64,000 nt of DNA from an uncultured Prevotella sp. (GTDB lineage Bacteria; Bacteroidota; Bacteroidia; Bacteroidales; Bacteroidaceae). A program made the position numbers and the translations under genes. How positions within the stretch are numbered: position 1 is the first letter of the stretch; every line of letters begins with the position of its first letter. Shown in pieces: positions 26,633 through 34,455 of the stretch. Location of the stretch: contig ONQB01000002.1 of the NCBI GenBank assembly GCA_900319905.1, forward strand, positions 62,001-126,000, in the 5' to 3' direction. The notes under the pieces are model-generated. The model did no database searches. It was given only the letters and a program-made list of their open reading frames with translations, and was not told the DNA's origin.

Positions 26633-26664
26633 CAAAAGTAATAATAAAAATGTAATATGGAAAA
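26633..26664 (-). promoter_or_regulatory. promoter for fimbrillin 1
   Basis: On the minus strand TTTT (26661-26664), 20 nt, then TACTTTTG (26633-26640), a perfect -7 box with a weak -33. The predicted leader to the ATG at 26484 is about 140 nt. Confidence 0.6.
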
Positions 26665-26839
26665 TGCTTTCCACTTGTATTAACTATAATTTATATAGTT
26701 TAAGACTCTGTAAATATGCCCGTAAAGCGGTGTAATATAGGGGTGAAGTGCATGATGTGTTAATAATATTCTTAAAAAATCGACCCTTGACAACGTTGCT
26801 GAAATTTGCTGATTGGTGTTGAATAATTCGTATTAATTG

Positions 26840-26993
26840 ACAGAAATCGCCCATCGTGGCGCTCATATTTTGCTATCTCGGCGTAAGGACGGTGCCTTTT
26901 CGGCGAGATCGTGTTACGATTTCGGCGATAAGTCGTTGCCTTTTCGGCGATATGAAGTTGCTGTTTCGCCGTATCTCCAACGGAATGTTGCGA
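26840..26993. repeat. seven tandem 22-bp imperfect direct repeats (iteron-like)
   Basis: Seven units of exactly 22 bp begin at 26840, 26862, 26884, 26906, 26928, 26950 and 26972. Units 2-6 share the 15-bp core GTTGCCTTTTCGGCG (for example GGTGCCTTTTCGGCG and GTTGCTGTTTCGCCG); the outer units are decayed. The period is two helical turns, so any bound protein would sit on one face. It is not a CRISPR array, because the repeats are contiguous and have no spacers. Confidence 0.78.
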
Positions 26994-27074
26994 GAATGAA
27001 AGGTGGAAAATGGATGATTAATTGGTAATTGATTGGTAATCAATCAATTGAAAGATTGGAGTTAAATAGCCCAA

Positions 27075-27124
27075 GAATCACGTATTTTCGAGCGGGTGAC
27101 GGGTTGGTCGAAAATCCGTGATTC
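27075..27124. repeat. hairpin element A
   Basis: Arms GAATCACGTATTTTCGA (27075-27091) and TCGAAAATCCGTGATTC (27108-27124), 17 bp with one mismatch and a 16-nt loop. It is about 80% identical to element B at 27337-27386, including the loop and the flanking TCAG. Confidence 0.75.
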
Positions 27125-27336
27125 TCAGAGGGGTGTTTGTAAATAATTTTATGTAACAAAGAATATCGTTTTTGTCAAAAATATGGTATTATCTAGTTGT
27201 CCTTTCAAACCACAGGGTTTGTCGGCTGTGCCTGTGAAGGAGCTCTCATTTGATGGGTCGCCGCAAGCGGCTTGAAATGAAATTTAAAATTTTCTTTAGA
27301 ATTAAATTTAAAATTCTCCGCATGGCATTTAAGTAA

Positions 27337-27386
27337 CAATCGCGTATCTTCGACCGTGTGACGCATTGGTCGAAAATACGCGATTG
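27337..27386. repeat. hairpin element B
   Basis: Arms CAATCGCGTATCTTCGACC (27337-27355) and GGTCGAAAATACGCGATTG (27368-27386), 19 bp with one mismatch and a 12-nt loop. It lies 24 bp past the stop of the 664-residue gene and could terminate that operon. Two of its differences from element A are matched on both arms, keeping the stem paired. Confidence 0.75.
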
Positions 27387-27410
27387 TCAGAATAGTGATT
27401 GTGAGTAGTC

Positions 27411-29405
27411 TTACTTAGCGATGTACTTCACTACCTTGCCGTTGGCGAGGCGTACGATGTTCAGACCTTTCTGCTCATTGCTGATGCGCTGACCGGCAGC
27501 GTTGTAGCGAGCCACGACGGTGTTGCCGCTCACGCTGGTAGCGTTGCTGATGGTCTTGATGCCGGAAGCCTCCGAGCTGACCAGCACCTTGGCTGCATTG
27601 GCTACGCCCTCATTGTCGTAGACGATGGCGATGACATACACCTTCTTCTTGTCGATGGCCTTCTTCAAGGCAGCGCTTGTCGGCATGTTGATGGTATAGG
27701 TGGCAGTAGCCTTTGTGTCGGCCACTAAGGCACCGAGCTTCGCATTGTTTATTGTGCTGGTATAAGAACTACCGATGAGCACGTCGTCGAAGGACCACTT
27801 GAACGTGCTGCTGCCATACTTGCCACCACGGCAGAACTGAGAGAGGTTAGGATCGTTGCCTACCTGTGAGGCCGTGTACTGATAGTAGTAGTTGTTTTGT
27901 TTCCAACTGGTAGTGGTGCCAGTAAGACCGTTGGCCACGAGCACGAAGTCGATGTCGTAGTTGCCGGACACCAGCGGGTCGATGGTGGCGGTGGCGTTGA
28001 CAGCCGTAGAGTCTTCGTTCCAAGCGCCGTTGACATCAACGCTCAGCACGGGAAGGTCGTTGAGCCGACGGGCAAAGTCCTCTAAGATGGAGCCGTTTGA
28101 ACCATAGTAGGGATCGATAACCTGACCATTACGATCGATCATGCATGAAGGAGCACCGGTGAAGCCGAGGTTGGCGTAGTTGGCGTTGTACATGGCGTCG
28201 GTTTTGTTGTATTGATGGATACCCACGCCCACGAAGTTGTCGGGGTAGGTCTGGGCAAGCATTTGCATGCCGACGAGGCCGCGCGGGCACCAGCCGCAGC
28301 CCGTGCCAGTGTTCTCCTCAACGACGACATTGCGTTTGAGTGCCTTTGAGAGGGCTATCATCGTGCCGGAGGCGGAAGTGATGGCGCTACCGTTGGCCAC
28401 ACCGTTCACCTTGGTGACATTGACAGCCACGTCGTAAGTTCCGGTCTCGGCAGGTGCGTTAAAGGCGATGGAATCGGTGAAGTATGAGCCGGTGGGAATG
28501 TTGGCGCTACTGGCGTCGACATGCTGCTCGGCACCTGTGACACCATTGACGGTCACCGTGTAGTCGAAGCTGTTCAACTTCGTACCGATGTTGGCGAAGG
28601 TGACATTCACCTTCTTGGCAGAGCTGATGAGTGCGGTGAACTTACCGAAGTCAGTGGCTATGACGGCATCAGTGGGGAAGTTGTCGTTCTGGAGCAACAG
28701 CTGGATGGCGGGAGCACCATCGGTACCCACGTTGTACCATGCAAGGCCATTGCCGCCATAGGTAGCGGGAATGTTGGCATAGCAGTAGATGGCGCGGTCG
28801 GTCACGTCGCTGTTCACCGCAATGGGGTAAGTTTGCTGACCCTGCGTACATTTGTAGCTCACCATCAGTCCGTTGTAATCGGTTGTGTTGAGTGTGAACT
28901 GCTGTTCGGCAGGCAGCATCACCGTGTTCCAAGTGTAGCTGGAATAGTCGGTGGCCGACTGGCTGGCGAAGGTGGTGTCCTTGGAGGCCAGTGTGGACAT
29001 GTTCTGTGAGGTGACGCCGAAGATCTCGACACCCTTTACGGTGGTTTGGGGGCCTACGGCGAAACGCACGCCGACGACCTTGGCGCCGGCATAGAACTTA
29101 TAGTCAGACGGCTCGAGCAGCACGCCGGGCTGGATGTCGCTGGTGGTGTAGCTGCCTAATCCAAAGGCATTGTTTACCTCATCGGTGTTGTAATAGCCTA
29201 CGAGACGCTGGTTGTCGGGGAGGGCAACCTTACGTGGGGCGGCCTTCTTGGCTTTGGCGGAAGCCTGTGTCATAGGTGTGGCGGTGGCTTTCTCCAACAG
29301 TCCGGGTGCTTTAGTGGCAGGGATCGCGAATGATGTTGCTCGCTGTGCGCTCGCTGTGGCAGTTGCCAAAGCCAGCAGCGAGGCGAAGAGTAATGATTTC
29401 TTCAT
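27411..29405 (-). CDS. Omp28-related secreted protein with thioredoxin-like CxxC and C-terminal sorting tail
   Basis: Secreted protein of 664 residues. The signal peptide ends at ASAQ (about residue 21). A beta-rich N-terminal half is followed by an Omp28-type thioredoxin-like domain around residues 355-460 with 'VVEENTGTGCGWCPRG' (Cys-Gly-Trp-Cys) and 'GAPSCMID'. The final 40 residues ('ARYNAAGQRISNEQKGLNIV', then a Gly-Lys-rich end) match the short C-terminal tail of secreted Prevotella proteins, similar to type IX sorting domains. Last gene of the tlpA-DUF6029-omp28 run. A role in protein or thiol chemistry at the cell surface is suggested by CxxC but not shown. Confidence 0.78.
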   Translation of the reverse strand: MKKSLLFASLLALATATASAQRATSFAIPATKAPGLLEKATATPMTQASAKAKKAAPRKVALPDNQRLVGYYNTDEVNNAFGLGSYTTSDIQPGVLLEPSDYKFYAGAKVVGVRFAVGPQTTVKGVEIFGVTSQNMSTLASKDTTFASQSATDYSSYTWNTVMLPAEQQFTLNTTDYNGLMVSYKCTQGQQTYPIAVNSDVTDRAIYCYANIPATYGGNGLAWYNVGTDGAPAIQLLLQNDNFPTDAVIATDFGKFTALISSAKKVNVTFANIGTKLNSFDYTVTVNGVTGAEQHVDASSANIPTGSYFTDSIAFNAPAETGTYDVAVNVTKVNGVANGSAITSASGTMIALSKALKRNVVVEENTGTGCGWCPRGLVGMQMLAQTYPDNFVGVGIHQYNKTDAMYNANYANLGFTGAPSCMIDRNGQVIDPYYGSNGSILEDFARRLNDLPVLSVDVNGAWNEDSTAVNATATIDPLVSGNYDIDFVLVANGLTGTTTSWKQNNYYYQYTASQVGNDPNLSQFCRGGKYGSSTFKWSFDDVLIGSSYTSTINNAKLGALVADTKATATYTINMPTSAALKKAIDKKKVYVIAIVYDNEGVANAAKVLVSSEASGIKTISNATSVSGNTVVARYNAAGQRISNEQKGLNIVRLANGKVVKYIAK

Positions 29406-29455
29406 GTGGTAATGTTTAACTGTATAAGTGGTTGAACGATTTGACGAAAAGATGG

Positions 29456-30145
29456 TTACTTCATAATCTTGGCGGTGGTGCCGTCGGTGTATCTCACGAT
29501 GTTGAGGCCATGCTGCAGACCTGTGAGCTGGGCACCGTTGACGCTGTAGATGGCTTTCACTTCCTTTTTGCCGTCCTTGTCGGTGGTGACACCCTTGATG
29601 CCGGCCGGGTCTGCATAGATGAAGTGGAGGGTTACCTTCGGACCATAGCCGATGACAGGACCTGCTGTCTTGCCGAAGCGGCTGGAGGAGATGGCGCGAG
29701 TCTCTAACTGTACGGTGGCCGTCCAGTCAGCGTAATTGGCAGGAATCCATTCGGTCTCAATGTTCTCAGCAGGATCGGTAGCTTCCACAATTTTCTTGGC
29801 TGATTCATAGGTTCCGGCGTCCGACCAAGCAGGCAGACATGAGCCAAAGGCACAAGAGGCGAACGAGCCGTTGGGCATGTTGCTGATGTCGATGCTCAGG
29901 CTGCCTGCAGCTTTAGCTCCGGAGACGTTCTTGATGTACAGTCCTGTTGAGATCTGCGAACCATTAGCACCTTCGGTAATGGTAGTGAGCGTCAGCGTGG
30001 TGCCGTCGGCAATCTCGTTGCCGTCGGCATCCTGGAACTGGAAGGTATTGTCGATCTCATCTTCTCCCTCTTCGTCGTCCTGGGCGTAAGTAGGAAGGGC
30101 GAGCAGGCCCATCAGGGCAATGCTGAGTAAATAAAACTTCTTCAT
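29456..30145 (-). CDS. secreted protein with C-terminal sorting-like tail, unknown function
   Basis: Protein of 229 residues. The frame is open to 30364, but the ATG at 30145 gives a clean signal peptide (MKKFYLLSIALMGLLALPTYAQ) followed by an acidic stretch DDEEGEDEID; the upstream extension is basic and overlaps the previous gene. The single beta-rich domain has two Cys in 'ASCAFGSCLP' (residues about 115-125). The C-terminus 'YSVNGAQLTGLQHGLNIVRY' matches the tail of the neighbouring 664-residue protein, so the two may share an export route. I recognise no family. Confidence 0.7.
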   Translation of the reverse strand: MKKFYLLSIALMGLLALPTYAQDDEEGEDEIDNTFQFQDADGNEIADGTTLTLTTITEGANGSQISTGLYIKNVSGAKAAGSLSIDISNMPNGSFASCAFGSCLPAWSDAGTYESAKKIVEATDPAENIETEWIPANYADWTATVQLETRAISSSRFGKTAGPVIGYGPKVTLHFIYADPAGIKGVTTDKDGKKEVKAIYSVNGAQLTGLQHGLNIVRYTDGTTAKIMK

Positions 30146-30183
30146 AATATTGTTTTTCGTTATTACTGTATTGATGCTTGTGT

Positions 30184-31005
30184 CTATTCGTTGTTTGCCG
30201 ACTGTCGGGCGCCGATGCTTCTTCTGACCACCTGTTTCACCCCGTTGTCGTCGTAGACGAAGGCCACGATGGCGACATGTGCCGGGTTCCAGGAGCTGTC
30301 GAGTGTCAGCTGGTAGGACTTGGTCTCGCTCTGTCCGGGTGCGACGGTTACCTCGTCGCCCCATGTGCCGTTGACGGCTGCGCGCAACACGTGGTTGTGG
30401 ATGTAGGCGTCGTTGCGGCTGCCGTCGGGCATGAGCTGGTAGGCGTGGATGCTGTCTTCCACGGCCCAGAGCTGCAGGCGCCCACTGACGGTCGTGCTGT
30501 CGGAGCCGACGAGTTGCACGAGCATGGAGACACTGTTGGTGGCGGCGTCGTAGCTGTTGGTGAGGTCGATGTTGACCTGCGCCTTCTGCTCCAGGTCGTA
30601 GGTCACCTTATTGGTCCACCAGTCGTAGGGCATGATGCCGTCGGAGCGGTCGATGATGCCGTTGGGCTGGCTTTCGATGCCCCAATGATTATAATAGGTG
30701 TCGCCGAGATCGGTGGCCAGGCCCACCTGCGTGGGTGAGTTGTGCACGCCGAAGTAGCCGCTGTGGATGGCCACGGCGATGATGGTGTCGGCGCCGTATT
30801 GCTGTTGCAGTTGCTCGATGACAGCCGTGGCCTTCGGGCAGTTGACGCAGTTCTGTCCGGTGAAGTCCTCGATGAGGATGTTGCGGCCTTGCACTTCCGG
30901 CTTGACGTATTCCAGGCGTTCGCTCTCGCTGATGTCGCTGCATGACGAGACGAGCAGCATGGCGAGCGTGAGGACTGAGAGAATGATATGGGATGAATGC
31001 TTCAT
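30184..31005 (-). CDS. Omp28-like outer-membrane lipoprotein
   Basis: Lipoprotein of 273 residues, lipobox LVSSC (Cys22). An Omp28-type thioredoxin-like domain begins at about residue 40: 'NILIEDFTGQNCVNCPKA' holds Cys-Val-Asn-Cys, followed by 'QPNGIIDRSDG'. The C-terminal half is a beta-sandwich. Omp28 is known as a surface lipoprotein of Porphyromonas; its biochemical role is not settled. It sits 9 bp after the DUF6029 gene, so the two are co-transcribed and probably act in one envelope complex. Confidence 0.83.
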   Translation of the reverse strand: MKHSSHIILSVLTLAMLLVSSCSDISESERLEYVKPEVQGRNILIEDFTGQNCVNCPKATAVIEQLQQQYGADTIIAVAIHSGYFGVHNSPTQVGLATDLGDTYYNHWGIESQPNGIIDRSDGIMPYDWWTNKVTYDLEQKAQVNIDLTNSYDAATNSVSMLVQLVGSDSTTVSGRLQLWAVEDSIHAYQLMPDGSRNDAYIHNHVLRAAVNGTWGDEVTVAPGQSETKSYQLTLDSSWNPAHVAIVAFVYDDNGVKQVVRRSIGARQSANNE

Positions 31006-31014
31006 GTGGCGTGC

Positions 31015-32757
31015 TTAGAAATTATAGTTATACGAAAGCGTGAATCCCTTGGTCTCCGGCACATAGCGGCAGACACCGCCGGAGCAGTTGAAGCCGGCGC
31101 GTGTGCGGCCCCATCCGAGCTGGATGCGGTGGGCCCCGACGTTGTAGGTGACGCTGGTGTTCCAGAAATGCGCGTTGGTCAGACCGACGTTGTATTCATC
31201 GCTTGCCGAAATCATCCAGTGGGGCACGAGTGAGAGCTCGGCCAGTGCGAAGAGCCAGTCGCCCTTGTCGTCGGCGGTAGTGAGGTATTGTGCCTCGGTG
31301 CGCAGTCTGGTCTTCGGACTGAGGTTGAACAAGGCATCGGCCACGAAGATGTTGCTGTGGATCATGCCGCCTTCTCCCTCGACGATGGTCTTGTTATAGA
31401 ACTGGTTCATGTACATCAAGTTGAGCTTGACGTCACGCGACAACCTGCGTTCCAACTGAATGTTGATGTCCTGGTAGTAGGTGCCGTTGCCCCATTTCCA
31501 GAAGGCGCTGCCGTAGCCGTAGGATCCGGCTCCCGTGTAGGTAGTGACGCTGACGGGCTGCGGGTCGCCGATGGCGTATCCCGTGCCTGTCTGTTGCTGT
31601 ATGGTGGCCACGGTGAGCGGGTGGGTGTGCTGGTCGATGGCGTGGACGTGGCTGAAGTTGATTTTCACGTTCATGCCGTAGCGTCCGCCGAGTGCCGTGT
31701 GTTTCTTGAAGCGGTAGCCCAACTGTGCCTGATAGGCCCACTCACCCTCGGGGTGTGTGGCGTAGGGATACATGGCGGCCAGGGCGTAGGTCTGGTCCTG
31801 CGTGAAAGCCGGCAGGTGGTTGATATGCGAGGATGTGCCCGTCTCGCTGCGGTCGCTGCGGAAGGCGAAGTTGACGGAGCGCTTGGCCTGTGCCAAGACG
31901 GAGAAGCCGCTGCGCGAATAGGAACCGGAGAGCATGGCCACATAACCCGGACGGTAGATCCAGTTGTTGGTCGACATCGGGTCCTGCGTCTTGTGCGCAT
32001 ACTCGGCGAGCCAGTCCCAGCCCTTGTGACTGTAGGTGACGCGTGCGTCCCAGGCGTTGACGTTCTCAGGCAGTATGAGCCGGTGGGTAGGATCGGCGAA
32101 GATGTTGTCGTGACTGGCCTTCTCATGCTTGTTGACCCAGCTGCCGCCTAAGGTGATGTAGGTCTCGGAAGCCTGCAATGCCTTGAACCACTGGTCGAGG
32201 CTGAGCTCAAGGTCGGCGCCTGAGACGAGTGAGTTGTTGTGGGCCCAGTAACGGCGCTGCTCACCGCTGAGCGCCTTGATCTGGGCGCCCTTGAACGGTT
32301 TCACGACCAAACGGCCGCCCAACAGCGAGTTGTCGATGCCCAAGGATCGTTCCTCGTAGGTGCGGAGGATGAAGCCCGAGCCGAACTGCTCGTAGAACGT
32401 ACCTAGCGTGAGTTCGACGTTCTTGAGTTTGCCCTTGACATAGAAATAAGGGACGCCCCAGCCTTTGAAGTCGTTTTCAAAGCCCGGCAGCGGGTGTTCG
32501 AGGTACTCAAAGCGGAGACCAGCATCGACGTACTGGCTGTTGGCGTTGAGGTCGACGTAGGTGTTCGACCGGAAGTCCTCATTGCTGTTGTCATCCTGCT
32601 TGCCTGTGGGTATAAGGTTGTCGCTCTGTATGCTTCCGCTCAGTGTGAGTTTCTTGTGCTGTGTGCCGTCGTCCTGCCCCTCGCTCTGTGCCGACAGTCC
32701 CGCCGGGACGGCCGCCAGGGCCAGAAGGAGCAGCAGTGCGTGTAAGTCGTTTCTCAT
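31015..32757 (-). CDS. DUF6029 outer-membrane beta-barrel protein
   Basis: Protein of 580 residues with signal peptide cleaved near GLSAQ (residue 24). The rest alternates short beta-strands rich in Tyr, Trp and Gly ('GWGVPYFYVKGKLKNVELTL', 'LSYNYNF' at the very end). The terminal aromatic Phe is the usual outer-membrane-barrel signature. Matches the DUF6029 family by overall sequence style and neighbourhood. No TonB box or plug is visible. It may be the barrel through which, or at which, the Omp28-like partners act; that is inference. Confidence 0.75.
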   Translation of the reverse strand: MRNDLHALLLLLALAAVPAGLSAQSEGQDDGTQHKKLTLSGSIQSDNLIPTGKQDDNSNEDFRSNTYVDLNANSQYVDAGLRFEYLEHPLPGFENDFKGWGVPYFYVKGKLKNVELTLGTFYEQFGSGFILRTYEERSLGIDNSLLGGRLVVKPFKGAQIKALSGEQRRYWAHNNSLVSGADLELSLDQWFKALQASETYITLGGSWVNKHEKASHDNIFADPTHRLILPENVNAWDARVTYSHKGWDWLAEYAHKTQDPMSTNNWIYRPGYVAMLSGSYSRSGFSVLAQAKRSVNFAFRSDRSETGTSSHINHLPAFTQDQTYALAAMYPYATHPEGEWAYQAQLGYRFKKHTALGGRYGMNVKINFSHVHAIDQHTHPLTVATIQQQTGTGYAIGDPQPVSVTTYTGAGSYGYGSAFWKWGNGTYYQDINIQLERRLSRDVKLNLMYMNQFYNKTIVEGEGGMIHSNIFVADALFNLSPKTRLRTEAQYLTTADDKGDWLFALAELSLVPHWMISASDEYNVGLTNAHFWNTSVTYNVGAHRIQLGWGRTRAGFNCSGGVCRYVPETKGFTLSYNYNF

Positions 32758-32778
32758 TCTTTCAGCTGTTCCTTCTTG

Positions 32779-33267
32779 TTATTTCAGCAGTTCCTTTACT
32801 TTGGCGAGGAGCTCGTTCTCGGCGCCGTCGGTGTAGCCGTTGTGCTTGTACACGATGTTGCCCTTGCCGTCGCAGACGATGACGTAGGGAATCATCTGGA
32901 TGCCCAGGGCCCGCTTGAAGTCGCTGTTGGGATCGAGCAGCACGTCATACTCCCATCCGTTCTCCTCCACGAGCGGCTTCACCTTGTGGATGTTCTGGGC
33001 CTGGTCGATGGAGATGGCGAACAGCTTCACGCCCGTCTCTTTCTGCCAGTCTTCATACACCTCGTTGATGGCTTTCAGCTCGCGGTTGCAAGGGTGGCAC
33101 CATGTGGCAAAGAAGTCGATGATGAAAGGCTTGCCGCCGTTGTTGAGCGTGTCAGTACGCACGGTCTTGCCATTGATGTCTTTGAGTGTGACACTGGGAA
33201 GCTGAGCCATTGCCGTGGAAGCAATGCCTAACAGCATCAGTAAAACGGAAAAAATATATTTCTTCAT
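32779..33267 (-). CDS. TlpA/ResA-like periplasmic thioredoxin
   Basis: Exported thioredoxin-fold protein of 162 residues. Signal peptide to about residue 22 (ASTAMAQ), then the AhpC/TSA-redoxin domain with active site 'FFATWCHPCNRE' (Cys-His-Pro-Cys, an oxidising-type dipeptide as in DsbA rather than the Gly-Pro or Glu-Pro of many TlpA proteins), the cis-Pro segment 'GIQMIPYVIV' and a C-terminal helix. First gene of the operon with DUF6029 and the Omp28-like proteins, all with Cys pairs. It may set the redox state of those proteins. Confidence 0.88.
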   Translation of the reverse strand: MKKYIFSVLLMLLGIASTAMAQLPSVTLKDINGKTVRTDTLNNGGKPFIIDFFATWCHPCNRELKAINEVYEDWQKETGVKLFAISIDQAQNIHKVKPLVEENGWEYDVLLDPNSDFKRALGIQMIPYVIVCDGKGNIVYKHNGYTDGAENELLAKVKELLK

Positions 33268-33392
33268 AATTGTTTTGATGATGACCTTGTAAGGGCCTGT
33301 TTATATTCTCTCAGATGATGAATGTGTATCGAAATACAATCTCTCTTTGCTTAAAGAAACGTCTATCGTTTGTATATTTTATAGTTTGATTG

Positions 33393-33400
33393 CAAATTTA
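33393..33400 (-). promoter_or_regulatory. -7 box for the tlpA-DUF6029-omp28 operon
   Basis: TAAATTTG on the minus strand, a perfect -7 element, about 125 bp upstream of the tlpA start. No good TTTG is seen 19-21 bp upstream. Confidence 0.5.
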
Positions 33401-33633
33401 CACAATATACTTTCATGACGATGCATTAGCCTCGTTAAAATATGTTTAATGATACGATTTTTATACTAAATGGCTTGTTTTGGGCGAGAAACAGTAAGCA
33501 GATGGACCGTTTTATGGTGGTTTTGTTGCTTTTGGACTCACCCGATAAACTCGGAAGTATTAGCTACTTGGAGATAAAAGAAAATAGCCTTCGGCATAAA
33601 ATAATTCCATAAAAATGATGTGGTTGACCTTGA

Positions 33634-33697
33634 GCCGTCAATTGAAACTATCCCTCCCCATTTGGGGGAGGGTCCGCGCGAAGCGCGGGGGAGGGGC
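33634..33697. repeat. GC-rich interspersed repeat, copy 2
   Basis: Matches copy 1 (20712-20777) almost base for base from AACTATCCCTCCCC through the GCGCGGGG stem. The outer stem is decayed, leaving two hairpins. Both copies have the same orientation on the plus strand. Confidence 0.75.
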
Positions 33698-33749
33698 CGG
33701 AGTGTCCTCACTTTGCTTCGTGCGGGACTGTGGTTGAGGGGGCGCAATG

Positions 33750-33781
33750 TTTGAGAATCAGCAAAACATTTTGTAACTTTG
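33750..33781 (+). promoter_or_regulatory. promoter for engB
   Basis: TTTG (33750-33753), exactly 20 nt, TAACTTTG (33774-33781): a perfect consensus 32 bp before the ATG. Confidence 0.8.
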
Positions 33782-33813
33782 CACGTTAGTAGTATATAAA
33801 GATATTATCTCAT

Positions 33814-34413
33814 ATGGACATCAAAAACGCTCAATTCAGTTTGTCATCGCCTTCAGTCGCCCATTGTCCTACCGACGTGAAACCCGAGTTCGCGTTTATA
33901 GGCCGAAGCAACGTGGGCAAGTCGAGCCTCATCAATATGCTCTGCAACCACAAGGGCCTGGCCAAGACATCGTCTACGCCCGGCAAGACATTGCTCATCA
34001 ACCACTTCATCATCAACAATGAATGGTATCTCGTTGACCTGCCGGGCTATGGCTATGCCAAGCGCTCGAAGACCGTACAGGACCGTCTCGACCAGATGAT
34101 ACGGTCGTACATCCTGATGCGGCAGCAGTTGGTGAACGTGTTCGTGCTCATCGACATCCGGCTGGAGCAGCAGAAGATAGACCGGGAGTTTATCGACTGG
34201 CTTGGCGAGAGCAGCATCCCGTTCTCCATCGTCTTCACCAAGGCCGACAAGCTCGGACCGGTGAAGGCAAAGATGAACGCCAAGGCGTGGATGGCCAAGT
34301 TGCTCGATACGTGGGAGACCCTGCCGCCATACTTCATCACGTCGTCGGAGAAGAAGACCGGACGCGACGAGGTGCTCGACTACATCGGCGACATCCTCAA
34401 GGAAGTGAAATGA
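33814..34413 (+). CDS. engB: ribosome-biogenesis GTPase EngB/YsxC
   Basis: Small GTPase (199 residues) needed for late large-subunit assembly. G1 is GRSNVGKSS (about residues 30-38), G3 is DLPGYG, G4 is TKADK and G5 is near TSSEK. Full family length. A consensus promoter stands directly upstream; the ABC-F gene follows after 42 bp containing a small hairpin. Confidence 0.95.
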   Translation: MDIKNAQFSLSSPSVAHCPTDVKPEFAFIGRSNVGKSSLINMLCNHKGLAKTSSTPGKTLLINHFIINNEWYLVDLPGYGYAKRSKTVQDRLDQMIRSYILMRQQLVNVFVLIDIRLEQQKIDREFIDWLGESSIPFSIVFTKADKLGPVKAKMNAKAWMAKLLDTWETLPPYFITSSEKKTGRDEVLDYIGDILKEVK

Positions 34414-34433
34414 CAGGGACGCTAAATCCCTGT
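34413..34433 (+). other. small hairpin between engB and the ABC-F gene
   Basis: ACAGGGA-cgctaaa-TCCCTGT: perfect 7-bp arms starting at the last base of engB. No T-tract follows, so it is probably a stability or spacing element rather than a terminator. Confidence 0.45.
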
Positions 34434-34455
34434 AACCTTATCTCGAAATGAAAGA

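Larger units (their letters stand above)
26485..27410. other. 926-bp non-coding, repeat-rich block upstream of the fimbrial locus
   Basis: No convincing gene. From the fimbrial side it holds the fimbrillin 1 leader with a small GGGCG/CGCCC hairpin (26567-26584), the promoter (26633-26664), an A/T-rich stretch, the seven-unit 22-bp array (26840-26993), hairpin element A (27075-27124), small perfect hairpins (CAAACC-acag-GGTTTG and GCCGC-aa-GCGGC around 27208-27270), two AAATTTAAAATT direct repeats near 27281-27315 and hairpin element B (27337-27386). Confidence 0.7.
33268..33813. other. 546-bp intergenic region between divergent tlpA and engB
   Basis: Holds a minus-strand promoter box for tlpA (33393-33400), an A/T-rich stretch, the second copy of the GC-rich hairpin repeat (33634-33697) and the engB promoter (33750-33781). 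No gene is seen; the open frame at 33538-33747 on minus reads through the repeat and is not credible. Confidence 0.7.

Noticed and set aside
26840-26993. CRISPR array
   Set aside because: Repeats are contiguous with no unique spacers, and there are no cas genes.
26837-27028. 63-codon open frame on plus across the 22-bp array
   Set aside because: It reads straight through non-triplet repeats, has no family resemblance and no promoter; it is a by-product of the repeats.
26485-27410. Invertible promoter controlling the fimbrial locus
   Set aside because: I found no pair of inverted repeats flanking the pilin promoter and no invertase gene; elements A and B are in direct, not inverted, arrangement and both lie far upstream.
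30146-30364. Longer N-terminus for the 229-residue secreted protein
   Set aside because: The extension is basic, lies within the end of the omp28 gene in another frame and would bury the signal peptide.
33538-33747. 69-codon open frame on minus
   Set aside because: Runs through the GC-rich hairpin repeat; no signal, domain or start site support.
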